DNA of 64,000 nt from Metarhizium brunneum. Taxonomy: Eukaryota > Ascomycota > Sordariomycetes > Hypocreales > Clavicipitaceae. This document shows positions 12,499 to 22,502 of this stretch, in pieces. The notes beneath the pieces are model-generated. The model searched no databases and was not told the DNA's origin. It worked only from the letters and a program-made list of their open reading frames with translations. Position numbers and translations under genes: made by a program. How positions within the stretch are numbered: the first letter of the stretch is position 1; each line of letters begins with the position of its first letter. The stretch lies in NCBI RefSeq assembly GCF_013426205.1, contig NC_089422.1, positions 3,224,001 through 3,288,000 on the forward strand. Direction: 5' to 3'.

Positions 12499-14165
12499 AT
12501 GGGGGCGTATCGCGGCTGTGACAACTGTCGAAGATGGAAGAAAAAGGTAGTTATACCATGCCGCCACCATAATCCCCGGCCCAAAAAGAAGGCTAACCGA
12601 GGCCTCGCCCATCGTGCAAACCAGTGCGACTGCGCCCGGCCCAAGTGCTCGCTGTGCGCCCGCAAGAACCTCCCGTGTGAAGGGGTTGGCCAGCAGCGGT
12701 TTAGATTCAAACACCAGCCGGCCTCGCTCTCCGTCGTGAACAAGCAGCACGCCGCGGCTCCTTCGCGCGTCGCCAGCCCGCCCAGCAACGCCGCGAGCAA
12801 GCTGGCCGACTCCATCGTCGGACTCTTTGAGGCCCGTCATCCCGGATATAATCTAAGTGCCATAGTGAGGAAGTCTACTGTCCAGCACATTGGCCACTCC
12901 CCGGTGCTTGATGCGTCTCTTGCGGCATTGGTTGGTATTGTAGAGTCCCTGGCGCCTGTGGAATCATCCTCATCATTATCGCGGCTGCAACTGTGCCGCT
13001 CAAGCACCGGGCCTCTTCACAAGTACACGTCTGCTCTGGGCGCGCTTCGCGAGAGCTTGGATAACCCCGTCATCCGGTACCAGAGGGATACCCTGCTCGC
13101 CGTGTTTGTGCTTTCCTCCTGCCACATGTGGCTGGTTGACGGTGCTGATGAGTCTCGCGGCCATATGCACGGGCTGGCGCACTTGATCACCGCCGTGTTG
13201 AATAAAGATGTACAACTGCAAGATCAAGCTCAGTTTTCCGATGACGCTCTGAAGCTTGCTGCAATACAACTGGTACGTGTACAGGACCACCAGTGCTACT
13301 TCTTGTCCAGTTCCATGACCGGCCCTTGGAGCCCTTTTTCCCCCAAGAGTCACTGACACGAGGGACGTAATAGCTTCGGTCAAGCGTGTTCAACAGTGAC
13401 ATTCACATTTATCCCTGGATATTCAAGGTGTTTGATGCAACGGCCGAGCCGCGACATGTGGCGCCTCGGCCATGGCACAAGGGCGAGACGAAGAAGCCGC
13501 TCTGGCCGTACGACTTCTACTGTCTTGACATCAGCGTGTACCTGATTATACCGCAGCTGCTGCGGCGCCCGAGGGAAAACATGCAATCAATCGAATTGAT
13601 ATACAACATGATCAGGCGCGCCTATCCAAGATGCGTTAAAGATGCAAATCCCATGCATGAATTGGCCGTCGAGGATAAAATAGAACACGACGCCTTTATA
13701 CAGGCCATCCAAGTGGAAGCACAGTCGCTTCACATCGCCATCGGCCTCAACTTCAATGCCTTTTTACGCGCATCGGGCAGAGACTTTGATGACAGGCAAC
13801 TAGCAGAGGACCGGGCCGCATTCTGCGCCGATGCCGCCACGCTGGCGGAAAAATCCAAGTCTCAGCTCCCGTTGAGCGCACACCACATTCCTCTGTCCAC
13901 AATTGCGGCATGGTGTACCGCAGACCAAGGTTCTGATTTGAAAATCAGACTACGCCGGCTGCTGGAAGATTACCGCGCTTCTTACGCCATGATACATGTC
14001 CTGCATTCTGCTCCTTACTGGCGGGAAGCCCCGGAAAAACTGAGCCGTGAGATTCCTTGGTTCCCGAAATATATCGGCAGTCCACGAGAAAGGACGACGA
14101 TAGTGACGGAGGATAAGAGTGACGAGTTTGACGAAGAAATGTACGAGTATTGCTGCATTTTGTAA
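12499..14165 (+). CDS. Zn2Cys6 transcription factor, 495 aa, three exons
   Basis: Exons are 12499-12546, 12625-13272 and 13374-14165. Intron 1 (78 bp, GTAGTT...CCAG) splits the zinc cluster. After splicing the cluster reads CDNC-RRWKKK-C-DCARPK-C-SLC-ARKNLP-C, the canonical C-x2-C-x6-C-x6-C-x2-C-x6-C, at residues 7-34. Intron 2 (101 bp) has a GTACGT donor and TAG acceptor and joins AIQL to LRSSVFNSD in phase 0. The rest resembles the Fungal_trans_2 type of regulatory domain (DTLLAVFVLSSCHMW, then HMHGLAHLITA). The short exon 1 puts the ATG just before the cluster, which is usual for this class. The protein ends CCIL, a possible prenylation signal that is odd for a nuclear regulator. It should bind CGG-type sites in the nucleus; its targets are unknown. 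Confidence 0.9.
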
Positions 14166-14699
14166 CATCTACAGCAGCCAATTGTAACCATGAAGCTAGC
14201 TTGAGGAAACCATGCAACTTGATAACAGCCATCATATTGCCACTCTGGGTCCCAGGCCCCCTAATCGTAGTCATAACCAAAGCACGTCGCCCTGCCCTGG
14301 TGTACTCTGTACCGTGGGCTCGGTTGTTGTAGACGGGGTGTTTTGCGCCATGGGTCCCCGGCATGGCTGCACGCAGTAAACACACGACAAGTCATCAAAG
14401 TCTCTCGCGTTTCCATGCCTGGTTATATACTCGGCACACATGTTGAGCCAGAGTCGCAGGGGTAAAACAGAAGGCGCGCGCAGAGGACAGGACGCCGTGC
14501 ACAGATGTAATCAGTAGCACGACGAATATGGCGCGAATGCGAGACGGACCGTGCCAAGTTGTGAAATATTCTGGTGTTTTTTGTTCCAAGCCTGCCCAGC
14601 TACGCGTAGTTCATCAGTGATGCCAATGTCGCAGGATACCATACATACCCTTGCCCTTGTCTTACAAAAGAGCCGGCTGACTCAACCCCGAGTCATTCA
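14166..14699. other. Convergent 3' intergenic region
   Basis: It lies between the Zn2Cys6 gene and VMA16, which end toward each other, so it should contain both 3' UTRs. No coding region is seen. Confidence 0.6.
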
Positions 14700-15505
14700 T
14701 TATCCACTGCCGTCCATCGAGTTGGCCTTGCTCGAAACAAGCAGACCTATAATAAGACCGAACAAGCCTAGCACCGAGCTGAAAATCTCAATGACCAAAA
14801 TCTTGACAAACCTGCCAACAAAAGTCAGCACGCAGAAGCAGGAAGCACGATGAGAAGGAGGGGGGGAAGAGGGCCCAAATCCAAATCCAAAAAATGAAGA
14901 AACCACGCACAGTGATGCATCGGCAGCGTCAGCAAGAGCAGCACCACTCCCGTTAATGCCCACCGCCACGCCGCAGACCAAATTGCACATGCCGACGGTG
15001 ATGCCAGACCAGAACAGCGAGTAGCCAGTGTAATACGCGTCGGCGGAGAAGGCCGCCGCGCCCGTCGCATAGCCAACCTTGGACGAGAACACAATGGACA
15101 TGATGATGCCGTAGATGGCGACGACTTCGCAAAAGATGATGGAAATGAGGTTCTTGGTGCGGATCCGCGGCGCCCTCACCGCCGCACCGAGGATGGACGA
15201 GCCGGTGATGGCGATGCCCCTGCGCGCACAGTCAGTCAAAAGTCAGCTCCTTGTCCGCGCCGTTGTCCGTACCATGCTGCGCCGACGACAGACAGACCCA
15301 TGCACAGCGCGATGCCTAGGTTCGCCCAGGCCGCCGGGGAGATTGACTCCAGGAAGGCGCCGACGTTGAAGGACTCGCCGCTGCCGGTGAAGAGCATGTC
15401 TACCGTGGGGTTAGCGGGTGCCGGGCACGCGTTGTGTGTTCAACTGTTTCACGTACATGCTCCCACGACGAACAGCAGCGATAGTATGCTGTACGTGGCG
15501 TACAT
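14700..15505 (-). CDS. VMA16: V-type proton ATPase proteolipid subunit c'' (198 aa, four exons)
   Basis: Exons are 15505-15457, 15399-15273, 15219-14911 and 14811-14700; introns are 57, 53 and 99 bp. The spliced protein starts [20 protein letters not shown] and has the expected set of about five hydrophobic helices. Helix motifs include [19 protein letters not shown] and the proton-carrying Glu90 in [16 protein letters not shown], matching the essential Glu of yeast Vma16. A second membrane Glu is at 170 ([14 protein letters not shown]). Length is close to other fungal c'' subunits. It sits in the V0 ring of the vacuolar ATPase and carries protons into vacuole, Golgi and endosome lumens. The last intron is a multiple of three and free of stops, so its retention would insert 33 residues between helices rather than truncate the protein; the spliced form is the family form. 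Confidence 0.95.
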
Positions 15506-16383
15506 TGTGGTTGACGTCTGTGCCACCGGGCTGTATATGCCGCGATTTTCTTTGATGGATGATGTGATGCAGGGTGAAAGCTGGCTGGGCTTCCCTGTGA
15601 TGATGAATTGAGATGGAATGAGGTTGAACGTTCAAATGATGTTGGAGCGCGCCGATGCGCGGCTACTTGATTGGTTGGTTGGTTGGTTTGGGTGGGGCTG
15701 GGAGCTGGGTACCCTGTACTATGTATCACGTTTGCGTTTTCGGCTGCCATCATCGTTGCCGCTGTTCATTGTCGGAATAGCATGAAAAAGAAACTAGATA
15801 TTCTGGGAGGATATTATGGACTTTGTCGCACAAATCCTCAAATTTTTCATGTTTCATGGGGCCAAGAGTGGGTGGCATGCACACAATTCCCAACCACTTA
15901 CATGAACCATAGCCAGTTTCAAAGCTACCGGGCTCTATTGAGAGCATCTCCAGACTCAAAGTTGTACAAATAGGGATCAGTATGATTAGAGCTTAAACCT
16001 AGTCGTTTCACACACTCCCATCATGGATGTCGTAAAACAAAAGAACCAGGAATTGATACTTGATTTTTTTTTTTAAAAAAACAGGGCAATCTACTGAGAT
16101 CTCAAGCGCCCCTTGGTCTGGACTCTGGACCGGCGGCGTGATTTGCAGTCCAGTAAGTCACTTTTCTACCAACTAGTTGCCAATGAGTATTTTGTCTTGA
16201 ACGAATCAGATGCCTAGTGATTTCATTCTTTGCACTACATATATAGCTTCACGAGGAAACATTATACGAAAAACAGAGTATATTAATACTAATGTAATGA
16301 TGCCTTTAAGTCTATACCATCAAGTCCAGTAGGAAACGTGTGCAATCGTGAAACCATCGAGTATCTCTCCCCACCATTAACAC
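15506..16383. other. Intergenic between VMA16 and the secreted protein gene
   Basis: It contains the VMA16 promoter and the 3' region of the 16384-17115 gene. A TTGG repeat (about 15670-15690) and a T10/A7 tract near 16064-16081 are visible. No coding region is supported. Confidence 0.55.
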
Positions 16384-17115
16384 TCAACGAACCTGATCAC
16401 AAGGTGTGTACATGGACCAGTCAATGGCAGAGACGTTCTTGTAGCAGTGCGTGGTCTGAACGAACTCATGGCTGGGACCGACTCCCTTTGGGGCATCTGG
16501 AAGCGGAATGCACTGTGGCAGCAGACGGACGGGAGTACATTCCTCTGGCATCTTCCAAAGATTGCCGGTGGGGTTGGGAAACATCTTCAGGAGATTCATC
16601 TTCCTGCCCCTGTAATACTCGACAGGCCGGTTGCACATTGCCAGCCCAGGCACATTGAGAAAGGCGCAAGGATGGTGGTTCGGGGTCATGGCAACACCTT
16701 TCTGGCCTGGACCGGCGTCTAGTCTGAAGACAAAACCTTGGGCGGCATCGCCTTCCAAGCGAAAGCTGAGGCCGTACGTGATGCTTTGGGAAGCAGCGTC
16801 AGAGAGGATATGAGCATTGCCAGAGCGGAGCTCATCCTCGGTTGCGTTTTGGTAGAAGACACGCCGCGATCTGGTAGTTCTGGTACCAAAGAGACTGTTG
16901 GGAGGGCCGATATGAATGCTTTGAAGAAACATGGTGTGAACAGGCTCTGAAAGCTCGCGGGACGGATCGGTGTTGTTGACGACCAGGTGAAAGCCCTGGG
17001 AAGAGGACTTTGCTGGATAGTTGCCGCCGGACTGGCTGACCATGGGAGAAGCGGCCGCAAGGCCAGCGAGGATGAGAGCAGCAGCACACACCATGTTGAA
17101 TGACGTTGTGTACAC
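16384..17115 (-). CDS. Secreted cysteine-rich protein of the fungal DUF7907 type, 243 aa
   Basis: A single exon encodes a typical signal peptide (MVCAAALILAGLAAASP). Met8 rather than Met1 could be the start, since either leaves a working signal. The mature part has GFHLVVNNTDPSR, a HIGPPNSLFG segment, then a C-terminal block LLPQCIPLPDAP...GPSHEFV...CYKNVSAIDWSMYTPC. These blocks match my memory of DUF7907-containing fungal secreted proteins, some annotated as IgE-binding-like. Six cysteines lie in the last 100 residues, suited to three disulfides. N-glycosylation sequons occur (NNTD, NATE, NVSA). A TATA-like element sits about 150 bp upstream. It is probably exported; its biochemical role is unknown. 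No intron is needed, and length and composition are normal for the family. Confidence 0.8.
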   Translation of the reverse strand: MYTTSFNMVCAAALILAGLAAASPMVSQSGGNYPAKSSSQGFHLVVNNTDPSRELSEPVHTMFLQSIHIGPPNSLFGTRTTRSRRVFYQNATEDELRSGNAHILSDAASQSITYGLSFRLEGDAAQGFVFRLDAGPGQKGVAMTPNHHPCAFLNVPGLAMCNRPVEYYRGRKMNLLKMFPNPTGNLWKMPEECTPVRLLPQCIPLPDAPKGVGPSHEFVQTTHCYKNVSAIDWSMYTPCDQVR

Positions 17116-17262
17116 GGTTTCAAGAATGAAGGAAGATGCGGGCTCTGTTTTGGCTGTTTTGTATGACAGACTCTAAGAAGAATTGTGTGCTGGGAGCATA
17201 TGACAGATGAGAATGATGCAAGAAGAGAACTTGGAGAAGATGGCATGGAAGACGCTCCAGTG

Positions 17263-17270
17263 GTTATAAT
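17263..17270 (-). promoter_or_regulatory. TATA-like element of the DUF7907-type gene
   Basis: ATTATAAC on the minus strand, about 150 bp before the ATG, at a distance suited to a leader of roughly 110-120 nt. Confidence 0.4.
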
Positions 17271-18313
17271 ACGTCTGGTGTCATTCACGTTCGCGCTTGA
17301 CAAACATTGAAGCATTACGTCTGATACTTTTAATAACATGAGCGGCTGCCATTTTTAAAAAACCTCGCGTTGAGCCTTCCGGCCGTCAACACATTGGGTA
17401 GTCGCAGTCGACTCGACCGTGGCTCCTAGCATGTCGTACCTTCAAACATGGCAGGAATCATCAGTGCTGGTGGCACAATCTTCAAATGCTCCTTCTCTGC
17501 GCAAATTTGTAATATGAAGATGGAAGTCGAGCCCAGGATTGTAACACATTTGACGCCGAGCCGTAATGGTTGGAGAAGCTTAAGAAAGAGCACGCTGAAC
17601 AGAAGGTCTTTGAACGTGGCCTCCTTGTCGGTCGTCGATGACATCACTCGCCGCGACCACCAAACGTGGCGAAAAGGCGGAGCGCAACACCACTGGACAA
17701 AACAGTGGGGGAATAAGAAGCATGCAAGCAAAATCCCACCAAGCATAAATACGGGCATAAATACGGGCATACGGGCCTAAAAGGGTCCAGTCACACTGTA
17801 CACATGACGAGTTTGCCGCTCACACTCGGCACTAGGTTTCCGCGTTGGGCAAGCCGGGACGGTCAATCCTGTCGTCATGCCGTCGCGTGGGTTTTAAGAA
17901 ACCCGTATCTTGGGATGGGAATTCTTGATGAACATTGATACTAATCGGAATCATGACGGCGTTGACCCGTAATGTGACACGAAAGGGCCGACAAAGACGG
18001 AAGCCAAGCCCTCCCACTGGTTTAGACGACTTTGATGCTCCCCGGATCTCCGAGGGCCTGTAGGTACTTAGATATAGTAGGTAGGTGGCCAGCTGCCTTG
18101 GCATTTGTACTCGAGCTTGCGAATTTTTAGCACATGTACCGAGTACTGCCAGCTATCATTGGTCTCTGTACAGAGTTGGCATTGGTGCGATGAAGGAATA
18201 TGGTTTGCATGGATATGAACAAGGGTCATTGACGGGGCCAGAGGTGGAAGAAAAAGGCGGGGGAGGGGCAAGTAGATACCTGAACTCAAGATACTCAAGC
18301 CAGAGGTACCAGT

Positions 18314-18316
<3 letters not shown>

Positions 18317-18355
<39 letters not shown>
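18317..18355. repeat. 39-nt poly(T), the longest homopolymer in the window
   Basis: An uninterrupted run of 39 T on the plus strand (A39 on minus). It abuts GGCTTCTCGGTGCCGAGTC, which contains a CTCGG-TG-CCGAG inverted repeat. Confidence 0.95.
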
Positions 18356-18356
<1 letters not shown>

Positions 18357-18462
18357 GCTTCTCGGTGCCGAGTCAAGATGTGTCTTTTGGAGTCTAATCT
18401 CAGCCTCGGTCCATGGTCCCGAGCAGAACGTGGTATATTCCCCCAGCTGCACGACAGCGGCG
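18317..18462 (-). mobile_element. Possible tRNA-derived SINE with A39 tail
   Basis: Read on the minus strand, TCGTGCAGCTGGGG (18454-18441) resembles a Pol III A box, and GATTAGACTCC (18399-18389) matches about 9 of 11 positions of the B-box consensus GGTTCRANYCC. They are 41 nt apart, a normal A-to-B spacing. About 33 nt later comes an A39 tail, as in SINEs. No target-site duplication was found by eye, and no second copy is in the window, so this remains a proposal. Confidence 0.35.
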
Positions 18463-21400
18463 CATGAAAATGTCAAGGTTCAATGTTGCATTGTCGACGG
18501 CTGGTGCGACCATGTGACTGGCTCAGTCACTCCAGAGGAATAACATGACGGCCTTTATTCCACAATCCACTTGGGCGTAATGTTCCGACCTAGCAAGTAT
18601 CTGCGCTGCCGTACTTCACAAGCCGATCGCCTCTAGCAAAAGTCACGAGCCCCGTGAAGCCATGTCCTTTTGACACGGCGGGACATGGGAACCCTGCCGA
18701 GGACCCGTAGCATTCCGTACTGTGCATATCAAACGGTGCCATACTGGATGGTTCCGAAAAGAGAGCCATGGCTTCTGGCAGGATGATGCGATAGGATGGA
18801 GGTGCTGCTACTTCTTTTCCCATTTGGTTTGTTCAATCCGTGCAAAGCTTGCCTGTTTGCTTTGCTCGTCAACTGTTCATGTTCCCGGTAGGTCCGCACC
18901 GCGCCATGTGTGGCAAGATGGGCATCTGCGCACCCGCTGATGCCTAGCTTCGGAGTGTGGCGTCGAGGACGCGATAGTACGCATTTGACTGCAGAGCCGC
19001 ATCGTTGTGTCAAGTTGGTCGTCTAGGGCTTCTTTGCATGTGCAGCTTGCAGCCCAGCTTCGAGGTTGCAGATGTTTCTGTCCGGGTCGCATCCACCCAA
19101 CTGGCCATGATCAACACAACAGCTCCAAAACTGCATCCAGATCGACGCGAGAACTCGTAAGGACCCCGGAATAAAAAAAATACATACATACGCACTCTGC
19201 TTGAGACCCGTATTCTGTCAAAGTCCGGCGGCTGCGGCGCTTTGCCCCCATGCACCGTATCTTGTGGTTTTATCGCCTGCCTCCGCTGCCCCCCCTCCCG
19301 TCCACCATCCGCTGACCCCCCGCAAGACACCCAATGGGCACACAGCACATGCGCAAACCAGATCACCAAGACGAGCGGCTAATTGCAACGACAGAGCACG
19401 ACCCGGACAAATAGCCATGCGTTGTTTGGCAATCCTCTAGCGCTCCACCGCAAGATGCATGGTGTTAGGGGTCTCGGGGTGCCAAAAGGCCATGGTAGAC
19501 TCGGTGGCGATGCAAGCAAGGGAGTTTGTGACTCAGGGGAATCCTGTAGTCAAAAAAGTCTTTAGGCTAGATTAGGAAGCCGGAGATGGAGATGCAACGA
19601 CAAGGGCGAACAAGATGCTACGAAGATGAACGGAATATCATTCTTTACCATGTTCACTATTGCAGCATCACAAACTAGCCCAGATCGTGGCCATGGGCGG
19701 TGATCCTAGTCTTAGACTCTCAGCCCTGTCGGCTGACAAACGAAGTACGAGACAGGTTTGTACATTTGCAGCAGACGCATGGAGCAATCTGACATGGAGT
19801 GTTGTCAGCGGTCAAGGGTGAGCTGACGGCAGCAGGACGGCAGCAGCCTCGCAGCTCATCATGTTGAGAAGCGAGCCCAACTGGGGTGGCACAGCATCTG
19901 ACGCGGCTGTCAAGGCTCGTCGACGTAAATCCACGTAATATGGGCGTCCAAGTTGATGGCTGAGGTGAGCAGTAGGACAGATTTCACGCAGCCAGCCAGG
20001 CAATAGTACTACTAGGTAGTCGGCGAACCGAGACAATCGAGTCTACGGGCGAGACACCACTGTCGTCGGAATGTCTCGTTTGGCAGGCCGCAACAGACGG
20101 GCGCCGGGCTAGAAGCCGCCAGCTGCCGCTTTGAGCTGCGCCACATGGTGCCAACGAGGAGAGTTTACAATAGAAGAAGGCCGACACAAATGACTGAAGG
20201 GCAGAATGGCAGCGTGGCAGAGTGGCGGAACGACAACTTGCCCTCTGTGGCAGTCGAGTTTGGCAGAGTCGCGAGATGAGGCTGTTGGTCCGTCCTCATG
20301 CACACTGTACACACCCAGAGAGAGCGAGAGGACGAGAGAAGTGAGGCGTCTATCGCTGCCTGATGTCGTATTTGCCATCAAAGTACTGCGTAGAAAATGT
20401 GACGATGCTCGGCGCATTCTACTGGGCATTCAGATGGGTTTCTGGAGACGGCAGAGATGATACCTGTTGGCTGCTTGTTGGAGAGTCGAGACACTTTGAT
20501 ACCGCGTGGTAATAGCGATGCGAGGCAAATATGACAAAAGCTACCAACAGTAGAAAGGTACCGAGTACCAGGATGCAATGTACGCCGCATTCGTCCGTTC
20601 TGGACTGTGACCGTTCTTCCATCTCAATGTTGCCTGCGTGGCACCATACGTGGGAAGCCTTCACCCAAAGGCCTTTCGTGGCAGCTCGCTCAGCCCTGTG
20701 ATTCCGTGAATCTGCCTGGAGGCAGCCCGCCTGCCTACCTCCAAGACGTCCGGCCGGCACACAGTGCCGTTTATGCCCAGCATCCTGAAGTCAGGTTGTA
20801 GAGCTCTCGAGTGAGCAAGGCCTGGTTGCAAAGGACTAAAGATACCTGGCTTCGAGGTACATGCTGGCCCGGAGGGACTCGCCCCCCCCGGCACTGTGTC
20901 CCCTCAAGTCGGTGGCTCCTTCCTGCTGGTCCCAAGGCAGCGCCCCGCCAAGCCCCGGATCGACGTAACCCAAGTCCCCAGTCCAGATTGCTCCAGCCTC
21001 CAGCCTCCGAGCCGCTATTCTCGCTCCAGACCAGGCAGACCTACATCTGAGTCGGTTTGACCAAACCCTCCGCCCCATGAGCAAGGCGATTATTCTACGT
21101 GTACTCATCTTTTGCGCCTTGTGACGAAATCTTGCGGTCCAGCTGTCTTGTGAGCCGCATGCCAGCTTCATTTATTTCCTCCTATTCCCCCCCCGGGGCC
21201 CCGTGCGTCTAACTTCTCTCTTCCTTCCTTCCCCCTTTTGCATTTGCATCTGCATCACATCCCGAAAGTACTTGTGCCTGCGCACTTCAAATTAAAGCAT
21301 CTAGTGACCGAAATCATCAACAGCCTCTCGGCCAGCTCGACATGCCCATCGATACCTCACGATCGTACGCCAGCCAGAGTGTCGGAATCAGTCCGTCCTG

Positions 21401-22211
21401 CCAAGTTCGCGGCGCACCCAACGCAACCGCATGAGTAGGAGCTCCCACTTGGCTTCTCACCAGCGCCACCAGCCCTCCACCACACCCCATCTCACTCCGC
21501 TCTCTGACACGTTCCCCAACATTGCTGTTATCCCTGTTCCGACTGGTCCCGGTGCCACCGCCGCAACTTGTGCACCGTTGGCCGAAGGTCGCAGCGTTGA
21601 GAGTCAAAAAGACGCTCACACATATTCATGACTCGTCCGGTGCCGGCGCCCGGACTGCTTTTTTTTCTTGATAAAAATCTCAAATCCCCCCTGTCCTTTC
21701 TTTTGGGGGGTTGCTTCAACTCTCAACCTCGAAAGAAAATCCCCGGAGTCGACACGCGGTCGGGCTTGCAGCTGAAATATTGAATTCAGCACGCAGGCAG
21801 TCTATTTGCTTCAGCTGAGACTTAAATACGACGCTTTCGTTCCGCAGCCCGGCGTTGTGGTTCAGGTCTCCACAATTTGCTGCGTCTGTTTACTGAATCT
21901 CGTTAATTTTGCCCCTCTGAGCTCCAGCTTGACTAATTCGGGGCCCACCACAATCCAACTCCGATCCCGATATAACAAAGACTCCATCTCCTTTCCATCT
22001 CATCTCATCTCCTTGACTCAAACATCAACCATCCCGCACATTCTAAAAATATCTTCTTTACACACAAAGAAGATATTTTGTTACTGCCTCCGCGCTGGCG
22101 CTCCCCATCAACGACCAGCGCACCAACGAACAACACAAAGACGCGACGAACCAAGACGCGACGCAACCCACGTCGCCACCACAGACCCAGCCTCACACAT
22201 CCTCCACTACC

Positions 22212-22502
22212 ATGTCGCCCAAACAGGAACCTACCTACTACCTCGTTCCCAACATGCGTGCCCTAGACACGTCTGCCCACGAGGTCGATCTCGACTCGTA
22301 TGCGTGGATACAACCGATTGTTATTGACGACGAGGACTTGATGTTTGGTGGGAAATCACTGAGCGCGTGGTATGAAGAAGACCGTCGACGACTGAGCAGT
22401 GGAAGCGACGATGGAAGAGCCGAGCACAGCCAGGATGAAGAGAGACGAGGCCGCGAGCGCGTAAGGAGACATTACAAGGGATCCAAGAACCACGGACAGT
22501 GA
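22212..22502 (+). CDS. Small acidic/charged protein, 96 aa, function unknown
   Basis: A single exon starts MSPKQEPTYYLVPNMRALD after the leader CATCCTCCACTACC, a good fungal start context. The middle block (HEVDLDSYAWIQPIVIDDED, then LMFGGKSLSAWYEEDRRR) looks like a folded, constrained segment. The C-terminus is Ser/Asp/Glu/Arg-rich with ERRGRERVRRHYKGSKN. No signal peptide or membrane helix is present. CT-rich DNA about 200 bp upstream is typical of fungal transcription starts. I believe related short proteins occur in Hypocreales, but I cannot name a function. A conserved core with a charged tail could be a protein-interaction or nuclear factor; that is inference. Confidence 0.7.
   Translation: MSPKQEPTYYLVPNMRALDTSAHEVDLDSYAWIQPIVIDDEDLMFGGKSLSAWYEEDRRRLSSGSDDGRAEHSQDEERRGRERVRRHYKGSKNHGQ

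Larger units (their letters stand above)
17116..22211. other. Long intergenic region, 5.1 kb
   Basis: No gene is supported. It contains the 39-nt poly(T) and SINE-like element at 18317-18462, a repeated ATAAATACGGGC unit near 17747-17770, and CT-rich DNA near 21200-21240 and 21985-22020 that probably belongs to the promoter and leader of the 22212 gene. Short frames near 21341 and 21431 (+) could be upstream ORFs if transcription starts near 21.2 kb. Confidence 0.5.

Noticed and set aside
15400..15753. 117-codon minus frame over the VMA16 start
   Set aside because: Out of frame with the VMA16 exons and made of leader sequence.
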